Source of the DNA: Lachnospiraceae bacterium
GTDB taxonomy: Bacteria; Bacillota; Clostridia; Lachnospirales; Lachnospiraceae
Assembly (NCBI GenBank): GCA_015057165.1
Contig: SVEY01000004.1
Span: 76,158 to 136,158, forward strand
Reading direction: 5' to 3'
DNA length: 60,001 bases
Below the pieces are notes generated by a model. It saw nothing but the letters and a program-made list of their open reading frames with translations. It had not been told where the DNA came from and made no database searches. This document shows, piece by piece, positions 35,591 to 43,003 of this stretch (position 1 is the first letter of the stretch; every line of letters starts with the position of its first letter). The translations under genes were made by a program, and so were the position numbers.

Positions 35591-36632
35591 AATATGTACC
35601 TCCCCCTTTCCATACACTGACTTTTTCTTTCTTAGCATCATCATCTTCTAACTCTTCTTTACCTTTACATTCATGTTCTAGACAAGGCTTCATATCTATT
35701 ACGTTTTTTCCGTTTTCTCTTGAAAATGTACAGATTTGTTCAATATGCCTTCTAGCATAATGTCTACCATTTTCCTTAACATCGCACCTCTTTACAAGGA
35801 CTCCAACGTCAACAAACGAATATATATCGTTTTCCATATTGTTACTAGAAAGGCTCCCCGCCATATTAAGCATTCTATCTGGAATCTTCCTTACATCATC
35901 TGTATGAATAGTTGTAATTCCTCTAACGCCAGTAGAGAAGCACTCCATAAGATAGATAACTTCATTAGATCTTACTTCTGAAAGCATAATCCACTTAGGA
36001 TTGAGCCGAAGACATGTCTTTATTGCTTTAGAATAATCTACAATATCATTTACTTTCAGCTCTATACAATCTTTACCCTCATTAATCATGCTATAATGCC
36101 ACTCAGCATTATCCTCAATTGTAATCACCCTGTCTTCTTTATCAATATACTTAGAAAAGAATTTCGCACATTCAGTTTTACCAGCCCCCGGTTCACCACA
36201 AAAAACGATATTTTTCTTATCTCTAATACATTCCTTTAAGAAATCTAATGTTTCTTTACTGCAAAACCCTGTTGATATCATAGACCGTTCTGTAAGCCTA
36301 ACACTTGGAAGGGACTTTCTAATGCAGAAAGTCCTTCCTGACATTGCAATTGACTCATGAACAATTGTTATTCTAAGAAAATCCGTCTCTGCTTCCAGAA
36401 CAGGATATTGCTTATTAAAAGGCTTACTTACTGCATTTGACACTCTTGCTGAGAATTGTTCTACAAAATCATCACTTATACCAATTTCCTCTAACATTCT
36501 AGAATTGTCACTATATGTTAGCCACAAGGCACTACCATTATAGTCAATATCAGTAATATCATCGTCGCTTACAAAGGGATATAGCACTCCGAAAAAATCA
36601 GATGTCTCTTCTATTAAGTTTTTGTTCTTCAA
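35568..36632 (-). CDS. TadA/CpaF-family secretion ATPase
   Basis: A 354-residue GspE-family hexameric ATPase that powers pilus assembly. Walker A is GEPGAGKT (146-153), the Asp box is TIEDNAEWHY, Walker B WIMLSEVR (214-221), and the His box is TTIHTDD. The N-terminal part is short compared with usual CpaF (about 400-470 residues). The start is a TTG at 36632 with GAGGAGG seven bases upstream. It lies 25 bp behind the pilin-like gene and overlaps the fused platform gene. Confidence 0.88.
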   Translation of the reverse strand: MKNKNLIEETSDFFGVLYPFVSDDDITDIDYNGSALWLTYSDNSRMLEEIGISDDFVEQFSARVSNAVSKPFNKQYPVLEAETDFLRITIVHESIAMSGRTFCIRKSLPSVRLTERSMISTGFCSKETLDFLKECIRDKKNIVFCGEPGAGKTECAKFFSKYIDKEDRVITIEDNAEWHYSMINEGKDCIELKVNDIVDYSKAIKTCLRLNPKWIMLSEVRSNEVIYLMECFSTGVRGITTIHTDDVRKIPDRMLNMAGSLSSNNMENDIYSFVDVGVLVKRCDVKENGRHYARRHIEQICTFSRENGKNVIDMKPCLEHECKGKEELEDDDAKKEKVSVWKGGGTYYEKKEII

Positions 36633-36657
36633 TTATTTCCTCCTCATTAATAAAAAA

Positions 36658-36828
36658 CTACATACCTCCTTTTGCCTTTGTAAAAAATGTTGTCACAAGA
36701 TTAGAAAACTCTCGTCCAACAACACCCTCGTCCTGGGAGCCTATTACAAAAGTCACAACAGCAACAAGTGCAATAATTGCAATAACTGTTATTAGCGCAG
36801 GACCATATTCCTTAAGAATATCTTGCAT
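36658..36828 (-). CDS. 56-aa Flp-like pilin, first gene of the locus
   Basis: Starts MQDILKEYGPALITVIAIIA, has one helix (about 10-29), then a polar tail with VVGREFSNLVTTFFTKAKGG. An ideal GGAGGTG lies five bases before the ATG at 36828; a longer frame to 36927 lacks a site. By position and size it should be the major pilin. The E-Y-G precedes the helix as in Flp, but without the leader and Gly cleavage site that TadV-type peptidases need. Confidence 0.75.
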   Translation of the reverse strand: MQDILKEYGPALITVIAIIALVAVVTFVIGSQDEGVVGREFSNLVTTFFTKAKGGM

Positions 36829-36884
36829 AAAAACACCTCCTTTCAGGTAATTTCTACGCCTCAAATTACAATGTGAGAAAAAAT

Positions 36885-36962
36885 AGCTATGATAATAGCT
36901 ACTATGAGCTGAAAGCTCTCTTGACATGCTAATAAGATAACACTTCTTATTCGAACTATCAA
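36885..36962 (-). promoter_or_regulatory. Promoter and structured leader of the pilus-like locus
   Basis: On the minus strand TTGATA (36957-36962) and TATCTT (36934-36939) are 17 bp apart. The predicted leader of about 100 nt contains two small hairpins, GAGCT/AGCTC (36906-36918) and AGCTAT/ATAGCT (36885-36900), ahead of the pilin start. Confidence 0.55.
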
Positions 36963-36985
36963 TCGAACAAATTATTAAATTTTTA

Positions 36986-37013
36986 TTAACTTTTATCTAA
37001 AATATGGTATTAT
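36986..37013 (+). promoter_or_regulatory. Possible promoter of the cyclophilin gene
   Basis: TTAACT and TATTAT with a 16-bp spacer, 38 bp before the start codon; AAGAAGG lies before the ATG. Confidence 0.45.
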
Positions 37014-37050
37014 TAATAAGTATTTTTATATATAGAAAGAAGGTAGAAAA

Positions 37051-37572
37051 ATGGCTCAAAATCCAATAGTAACAATCAAAATGGATTCGGGTAAAGAGAT
37101 AAAAGCTGAACTTTATCCAGATATTGCACCAAACTCAGTCAACAACTTCATCAGCTTAATTAAATCAGGATTTTATAATGGGGTTGGATTCCACAGAGTT
37201 ATTCCAGGCTTCATGATTCAAGGTGGTGACCCTGATGGAATTGGAACAGGTGGTCCTGGTTATTCAATAAAAGGTGAATTTAGCAGTAATGGATTTAAAA
37301 ATGACTTAAAACACACTGAAGGCGTGCTTTCTATGGCTCGTTCCATGATGCCAAATAGTGCTGGAAGCCAATTTTTCATTATGCATAAGACAAGTCCACA
37401 TCTAGATGGCGACTATGCAGCATTTGGTAAAGTTATAGAAGGACTTGATGTAGTTGATGAAATTGCAAATGTAGAAAGAGATTATAACGACATGCCTCTA
37501 GAACCACAGGTTATGATTGAAGTAACTGTTGATACATTTGGCGCAGACTATCCTGAACCTGAGAAGTGCTAG
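37051..37572 (+). CDS. Cyclophilin-type peptidyl-prolyl isomerase
   Basis: A 173-residue cytoplasmic cyclophilin. Catalytic and binding residues are visible: FHRVIPGFMIQGGDP, SMARSMMPNSAGSQFFIMHK and YAAFGKVIEGLDVVDEI. Single domain without signal peptide, the standard length. It stands alone on the plus strand, divergent from the pilus-like locus, and is followed by a long hairpin. Confidence 0.95.
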   Translation: MAQNPIVTIKMDSGKEIKAELYPDIAPNSVNNFISLIKSGFYNGVGFHRVIPGFMIQGGDPDGIGTGGPGYSIKGEFSSNGFKNDLKHTEGVLSMARSMMPNSAGSQFFIMHKTSPHLDGDYAAFGKVIEGLDVVDEIANVERDYNDMPLEPQVMIEVTVDTFGADYPEPEKC

Positions 37573-37602
37573 ATAACAGACTATTCATTTTATTTTAAAT
37601 AA

Positions 37603-37666
37603 TGTCTGTGAATAATTCCCCCAAGGCGATTTTCTTCATGAGCCGGTGGGAGATTATTCACAGACA
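37603..37666 (+). other. 64-nt nested stem-loop between cyclophilin and DUF1846 genes
   Basis: TGTCTGTGAATAAT pairs perfectly with ATTATTCACAGACA (14 bp); inside, CCC/GGG and GGC/GCC can extend the structure around a 14-nt loop. There is no T run after it, so termination would not be the usual type. It ends 29 bp before the DUF1846 start, in its leader. Confidence 0.75.
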
Positions 37667-37695
37667 CAAATATTTATAAAAAGGAAATAAAGATT

Positions 37696-39162
37696 ATGAA
37701 ACAAGGTTTTGACAATGATAAATATTTAAAAACTCAATCTGAGCATATTATTGAAAGAATTAATAAATTCGACAATAAGCTTTATCTTGAATTTGGTGGA
37801 AAGCTTCTTGATGACTACCATGCCACAAGAGTTCTTCCAGGTTTTAAGGCAGATTCCAAGCTTCAAATGCTTATGCAGCTTAAGGATAAAGCAGAAATAG
37901 TTATGGTAGTATCCTCAGAAGATATTGAGAAAAATAAAGTTAGGGAAGACCTGGGGATTACATACGATAACGATGTAATTAGACTTGTAAAAGAATTCCA
38001 GAATCGTGGACTCTATGTTGGTAGTGTAGTTCTTACTAAATACACAAACCAAAGAGCAGCTAATCTCTTTGCATCAAGACTAGAGAAGATGAATATCAAA
38101 ATATACCATCACTATCTAATTCCCGGATATCCTAACGATGTCACAACAATAGTAAGTGATGATGGATTTGGAAAGAATGATTTTATCGAGACAGAACGTC
38201 CTCTTGTAGTTGTAACTGCTCCTGGTCCGGGAAGCGGTAAAATGAGCACTTGTCTTTCTCAGCTATATCATCATAACAAACGTGGTCTAAGGGCTGGATA
38301 TGCAAAGTTTGAAACATTTCCTATCTGGAATTTACCACTAGAACATCCTGTTAACTTAGCATATGAAGCAGCCACTGCAGATCTTAATGATATCAATATG
38401 ATTGACCCCTTCCATATGTCTAAATATGGAGTATCAACCGTAAACTATAATAGAGATATTGAGATATATCCTGTATTAAATGCTATATTTACAGAAATAT
38501 ACGGCGAAAGCCCTTATGCTTCTCCTACAGATATGGGTGTTAACATGGCTGGAAACTGTATTATCGATGATGAAGCATGCTGTGAAGCCTCAAAGCAAGA
38601 AATAATAAGAAGATACTATGAAGCAATCACAGGTGTAGCAGAAGGAAAGCGTGAGAAGTCTGAAGTAAATAAAATAGAACTTCTAATGAGTCAGCTAAAC
38701 CTTAATGTTAGAGATAGGGCTGTGGTTACTCCTGCGCTTAACAGGGAAGAAAAGACTGGAAAGCCTGCTACCGCAATAGAGCTTCCAAATGGGAAGATTA
38801 TCACAGGAAAAACAGGTGATTTACTAGGACCATGTTCTGCTGCTCTTGTAAATGTATTAAAAGAATTAGCAGGTATTGATCACGATATTAAAATCCTATC
38901 CCCTGAATCAATTGCTCCTATACAAAAGCTTAAAACAAACTACCTTGGAAGCAAAAATCCCCGCCTTCACACAGACGAGGTATTAATTGCACTGTCAGCT
39001 ACAGCAGCAACAAATGAAGATGCTGCTAAGGCTTTATCTCAACTTCCTAATTTGAAAGGCTCGCAGGTTCATTCAACTGTACTGCTATCTTCTGTTGATA
39101 AACAGGTATTCAAGAAATTAGAATGTAATGTTACATACGAGCCAAAGAACTGGAATATCTAG
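37696..39162 (+). CDS. DUF1846 (UPF0371) protein
   Basis: A 488-residue soluble protein, full length for DUF1846. It opens KQGFDNDKYLKTQSEHIIER and contains YLEFGGKLLDDYHATRVLPG and TAPGPGSGKMSTCLSQLYHH, the latter a P-loop-like glycine-rich stretch (G-P-G-S-G-K-M-S-T). Structures of this family exist but no reaction is established as far as I know. AAGGAAAT precedes the ATG. Its last codons overlap the convergent gene at 39159 by four bases. Confidence 0.9.
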   Translation: MKQGFDNDKYLKTQSEHIIERINKFDNKLYLEFGGKLLDDYHATRVLPGFKADSKLQMLMQLKDKAEIVMVVSSEDIEKNKVREDLGITYDNDVIRLVKEFQNRGLYVGSVVLTKYTNQRAANLFASRLEKMNIKIYHHYLIPGYPNDVTTIVSDDGFGKNDFIETERPLVVVTAPGPGSGKMSTCLSQLYHHNKRGLRAGYAKFETFPIWNLPLEHPVNLAYEAATADLNDINMIDPFHMSKYGVSTVNYNRDIEIYPVLNAIFTEIYGESPYASPTDMGVNMAGNCIIDDEACCEASKQEIIRRYYEAITGVAEGKREKSEVNKIELLMSQLNLNVRDRAVVTPALNREEKTGKPATAIELPNGKIITGKTGDLLGPCSAALVNVLKELAGIDHDIKILSPESIAPIQKLKTNYLGSKNPRLHTDEVLIALSATAATNEDAAKALSQLPNLKGSQVHSTVLLSSVDKQVFKKLECNVTYEPKNWNI

Positions 39163-39656
39163 AGCCTGTCAAAGAAGCCCTGACTATCACTTATATCATA
39201 GTTAGCTCCATTAAATGTGAATACAGTAGGCGATTGAAATGTTATAAGGGCATCACTTCCTGTATTTCTATTAATGGTTAAAGTATATTCAGCTGGTGTT
39301 ACTTCTATGGAAGAAGCATCAGCTATTTTTATTTTCTTTAGACCATCCCATATGGCATTTATCTCATTTGGATCAGTAATTACTGTTGTATTCCCATTCT
39401 TAATTACAGAAATACGAGTAATAGGATTAGATGCAAGATTTGCATCTAATGCATATAAATTCTGATCATTGCAGAATTGCAAAAATGTGTTATTTGGCAT
39501 AACTCCAACTACTTTTTCCTGTTTTTCTTCTTTTTGTTCACCTGGCTCTCCATACTTTATTGTCATAACAAGGCCAAATATTAATCCTCCTATCAAAAGC
39601 ACAAATGCAATTGCCAAAATAATCCAAAAAGCTTTCTTCTCTAGTACGTTTCCCAT
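39159..39656 (-). CDS. Membrane-anchored protein of unknown function
   Basis: Not recognised. The 165 residues have one N-terminal helix (about 10-34), a charged linker (GEQKEEKQEK) and an external domain of about 110 residues with strands (TRISVIKNGNTTVITDPNEI, EYTLTINRNTGSDALITFQS). It lies 14 bp behind the alpha-glucosidase gene and probably shares its transcript. Confidence 0.6.
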   Translation of the reverse strand: MGNVLEKKAFWIILAIAFVLLIGGLIFGLVMTIKYGEPGEQKEEKQEKVVGVMPNNTFLQFCNDQNLYALDANLASNPITRISVIKNGNTTVITDPNEINAIWDGLKKIKIADASSIEVTPAEYTLTINRNTGSDALITFQSPTVFTFNGANYDISDSQGFFDRL

Positions 39657-39670
39657 TATTAAATGCTCCT

Positions 39671-41599
39671 TTAATTATTTATTTTCATTATTCTTGCTTC
39701 ATAAGGCGCAAGTTTACTGCTATAAATATAGCCATATTCAGATCTGTAATTATCACTACAACTACTGTATATCATCTCGTATTCACTATGATAACTATAA
39801 CTATCCGCGTATTCCTCTCCTAAATTGCAATCGATAATATATATATCATCTCCCAGACTTCTCTTATATACAAATCTGTCCTGAGATTTATCAAGTACTT
39901 CAAAACCTCCATAAGGAAAAACCTTATTATCTGAGCGAAGTTTAATCAGCATTTTATAAAGCTGTGTAATCTCTTCTCTAGGCTTTTGCTGTACCTTTTC
40001 ATGATACTTTGGTATATTCTCATTCCAAGGAAGAAGCACACGTCCATGTTCCCTTGTGGCAGTTAGAATTGTTCCAAATACCTCATTAGGTGCTTCCCCA
40101 TTATCTACATGCTCTCTATAGAAATTTTTCGATTCAACATCTGTAATTTCCTGCATTGATGTAAATTTATAATTAGTAAGCCCCATTTCATCCCCCTGAT
40201 ATATAAAAGGCGTACCCCTTAAAGTAAATTGCATAACAGCAAGAAGTTTCTCAACAGGCTCTATAAATTCTGTATTCTTTGTAACTTTACTTACCATCTT
40301 AGGATTATCATGATTGTTATAGAAAATACTCATATAACACTGATTTCCATAGTTTTGCATCCAGTCTATCATATAATCTCTATAATAATTAAGGTCATAC
40401 TCATAATCATCAAATCTGTCATGACCTGGAGTCTCAAGATGATCAAATGAGAATATCATATTAAGCTCTTCTCTCTCTTTTGCAGTAAGAAGACGTGCCT
40501 GCTCCATTCCAAGGCCTGGTGTCTCTCCTACAGAAAATGCGTTATGCTTCTTGAAGGTATTCTCATATATCTCGTGTAGGAATTCATTAAGTCTAGGACC
40601 ATAATAGTATTTCTCAACACCCATAAATCCCATAAGTTCACCAATGGTTGTATCCCCATCAGGAAGACCGGGGGCCTTGGAAATATAATTAATAACATCC
40701 ATTCTGAATCCATCAACACCCTTTTCTAACCAGAAGTTAATCATATCATAGATGTCACGGCGCATATCTTCGCATTCCCAATTTAGGTCCATTTGCTTCT
40801 TAGAAAACAGATGAAGAGCCCACACATCTTCCTTTTCATAATAGTTCCAAGCACTTCCAGAAAAGAAACTAACCCAATTATTAGGCGGAATCATATTATT
40901 CATTATTTCATCGTAATCAATTTCTTCTCCTGATTTGGCACGCTCAATTTGTTCTTTTCTAACATCAGCCCCTTCTCTAATATAGTAGTACTTTCTATAT
41001 GGGCTTTCTGGATTCTTAAGAGCTTCTTTAAACCATTTATGCTCATCAGATGTATGATTAACTACCAAGTCCATTATAAGCTTCATATGACGCTTATGAA
41101 GCTCATTTAACAGGGTATCGAAATCCTCCATGGTGCCGAACTCATCCATTATCTTATAATAATCCCTAATATCATAACCATTATCATCATTAGGAGAATC
41201 ATAAATAGGTGAAAGCCAAAGAGCATTAACTCCCAAATCTTTTAGATAATCAAGTTTACTTATAATACCTGGAATATCACCTATTCCATCCCCGTTTGAA
41301 TCACAAAATGTCCTGGGATATATCTGATATATTGTGGCCTCTTTCCACCAGGCAGGCTCTATAGCCGAGATACTAGGCTCCACTTTGTCTTTTTCTATGT
41401 TAATAAGGTCAATTAATGCCTCATAGAAAGATGGATTAATCTTAGATTTCGTAATGGTTTTCAGGTGTTTTAGCTTCACCCAGCCCAACTTCTTAAAAGC
41501 ATCCTCATCAATTCCTAATTGTAGTAGCAACTTAGCTATTGCATCATGCCCCACAGCAGTATTATACACTTCATTCAATGTGCTGTTTTTTGTAATCAT
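39671..41599 (-). CDS. GH13 alpha-glucosidase with N-terminal helical extension
   Basis: A 642-residue oligo-1,6-glucosidase/alpha-glucosidase-like enzyme. Residues 1-80 form a helical extension (STLNEVYNTAVGHDAIAKLL) found in Lachnospiraceae glucosidases. The barrel starts WWKEATIYQIYPRTFCDSNG; conserved regions are DLVVNHTSDEH, VDGFRMDVINYI (nucleophile), FSVGETPGLG (acid) and SIFYNNHDNPKMV. A C-terminal beta domain closes the protein. Cytoplasmic; probably hydrolyses imported isomaltose, sucrose or maltose-type sugars. The exact bond is not determinable. Confidence 0.9.
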   Translation of the reverse strand: MITKNSTLNEVYNTAVGHDAIAKLLLQLGIDEDAFKKLGWVKLKHLKTITKSKINPSFYEALIDLINIEKDKVEPSISAIEPAWWKEATIYQIYPRTFCDSNGDGIGDIPGIISKLDYLKDLGVNALWLSPIYDSPNDDNGYDIRDYYKIMDEFGTMEDFDTLLNELHKRHMKLIMDLVVNHTSDEHKWFKEALKNPESPYRKYYYIREGADVRKEQIERAKSGEEIDYDEIMNNMIPPNNWVSFFSGSAWNYYEKEDVWALHLFSKKQMDLNWECEDMRRDIYDMINFWLEKGVDGFRMDVINYISKAPGLPDGDTTIGELMGFMGVEKYYYGPRLNEFLHEIYENTFKKHNAFSVGETPGLGMEQARLLTAKEREELNMIFSFDHLETPGHDRFDDYEYDLNYYRDYMIDWMQNYGNQCYMSIFYNNHDNPKMVSKVTKNTEFIEPVEKLLAVMQFTLRGTPFIYQGDEMGLTNYKFTSMQEITDVESKNFYREHVDNGEAPNEVFGTILTATREHGRVLLPWNENIPKYHEKVQQKPREEITQLYKMLIKLRSDNKVFPYGGFEVLDKSQDRFVYKRSLGDDIYIIDCNLGEEYADSYSYHSEYEMIYSSCSDNYRSEYGYIYSSKLAPYEARIMKINN

Positions 41600-41638
41600 A
41601 TGCGTCTCCCCCCTTTTATTATTGTATGGTGTGACAAC

Positions 41639-42709
41639 CTATCCTTCTGAATGATATTCCTTAATATATTCTCCAAAATACGGCAGCGCAAGTGATATAT
41701 AACCTTGCCTTGACTTTATAATACCACGTTTCAGTAAACGGTCGCGATATACGGAATAATTATTAGGTTTTTCCATTTTATTTAGAATATCTTCTCGCTT
41801 CAATTCATCATCATTAGACAAGATACTTACTAGAGCCCTGTCCTCTATGGTAAGCTCTTCCCATATCTTCTCATAAGAATATGCATATAATTCTGTCTTA
41901 AGATCAAAGATTACATCGATATAATCTTCAGACTCGCTCTTTTTAAAATACAATACACCCATCTGCTGGAAAGCATAGGGATATCCCTTCGTATCACTCG
42001 CCATCTCCTTGGCCAATTCCATATCAACATCAAGATTTTTTCGGTAAGTGTTCACCATTCGAACTTCATTAAGTGGCTCCGTCTTAATAGTTGTCGCTCG
42101 CCTAAAGAACGTTAGATTATTTACATTATATAATTGCTCAATGTTTTCATATAGACCAGTACACACAAGATATATTGGATATCCTGCTCTAATCCATTTT
42201 CCAAATTCAGAGGCAAAAACTATCATTTCAGGTGTCTTAGATACTTCATCTACCCCAACTAGAATCCTTTTATCCTTCTTCTGGAATTCCTGAAGCATGT
42301 CATCTATCTCAATACCTATATCAAATATATCATTATTATTCGTTGTTGATAAGCCTATTCCTCCACCACTGCCAAGTACTGACGCCGATATATTAACACT
42401 TTTACTATTCTTCTTCCTCTTGACAAGGCCTTCCTTATCCATATAGGCGGCAAGCTGAATCAGCATATCTCTAGAAGGCGATAATCTATATACGCACCAT
42501 CCCTTTTTCCTATTATCATCAGATGCGAATTCTTCTTCAACCTTCGCTAGCAGTACAGTCTTCCCAGAACCTCTGACACCTGTAATCTTATATACAGATT
42601 CCGATGGCTCATCATAGCTAAAATTCTCTATTATCTCCTGCTCTTGTTCTGTTGGAATATACGTATTTGCAGGAATCTTACTAAATGTTGTTGTAAAAGG
42701 ATTCTGCAT
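41639..42709 (-). CDS. AAA/STAND-like ATPase with C-terminal winged helix
   Basis: A 356-residue ATPase of the archaeal-ATPase/Orc-like group. Walker A is GVRGSGKT (44-51), Walker B is ILVGVDEVSKTPE and sensor I may be YLVCTGLYENI. The last about 65 residues (IEDRALVSILSNDDELKRED, SVYRDRLLKRGIIKSRQGYI) form a winged helix. A glycine-rich insert (ASVLGSGGGIGLS) follows the first part. GGGAGG precedes the ATG. An array of 10-bp-spaced TATA motifs lies just upstream. Function unknown; such proteins occur in defence and regulatory settings. Confidence 0.8.
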   Translation of the reverse strand: MQNPFTTTFSKIPANTYIPTEQEQEIIENFSYDEPSESVYKITGVRGSGKTVLLAKVEEEFASDDNRKKGWCVYRLSPSRDMLIQLAAYMDKEGLVKRKKNSKSVNISASVLGSGGGIGLSTTNNNDIFDIGIEIDDMLQEFQKKDKRILVGVDEVSKTPEMIVFASEFGKWIRAGYPIYLVCTGLYENIEQLYNVNNLTFFRRATTIKTEPLNEVRMVNTYRKNLDVDMELAKEMASDTKGYPYAFQQMGVLYFKKSESEDYIDVIFDLKTELYAYSYEKIWEELTIEDRALVSILSNDDELKREDILNKMEKPNNYSVYRDRLLKRGIIKSRQGYISLALPYFGEYIKEYHSEG

Positions 42710-42735
42710 ACCTAATACCTCCCACTGAAATCTCG

Positions 42736-42830
42736 TTTTATAGTTCTTTATAGTCTTTTATACTTTTTTATTCCTTTTATAGTTCTTTATACCTTTTTAT
42801 ACTTTTTTATTCATTTTATACCCTTTTATA
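42736..42830. repeat. 10-bp phased TTTTATA array upstream of the AAA ATPase gene
   Basis: The TATA ends fall at 42742, 42752, 42762, 42781, 42791, 42801, 42820 and 42830, with a T-tract ending ATT near 42771 and 42810 filling the gaps; the spacing is close to one helical turn. A higher repeat of 39 bp (2.5 copies) is visible. Such phased A/T tracts bend DNA, and on the minus strand each gives TATAAAA. It covers the expected promoter of the ATPase gene. Confidence 0.85.
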
Positions 42831-42935
42831 CTTTTTTGCAATATATGAATCCGTCATCTACATAATTATACAGCTATTATACTCTGGAAAAAGCCTTGCA
42901 ACAAGCTTAGTATATATTGGAGATTGACTATAAAA

Positions 42936-42994
42936 AGAAAACTCTCGGCAGGGATGCCGAGAGTAGATGCTCATTGCCTGGACGGCAAATTGAG
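42936..42994. terminator. carB terminator hairpin plus second hairpin; GGA loops on the plus strand
   Basis: ACTCTCGGCA/TGCCGAGAGT (42941-42964) is a 10-bp stem followed on the minus strand by TTTTCTTTTT, a good terminator for carB. Next to it, TTGCC/GGCAA (42974-42988), extended by CTCA/TGAG, forms a second hairpin just past the carB stop. Read on the plus strand the loops are GGGA and TGGAC, and six T follow after 43000. Confidence 0.8.
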
Positions 42995-43003
42995 AACAAT
43001 TTT

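Noticed and set aside
36829-36927. Longer pilin start at 36927
   Set aside because: It has no ribosome site, whereas the ATG at 36828 has an ideal one.
42710-43003. Replication origin or plasmid iterons
   Set aside because: The TATA array is phased and repetitive, but there is no replication-initiator gene or DnaA-box cluster beside it.
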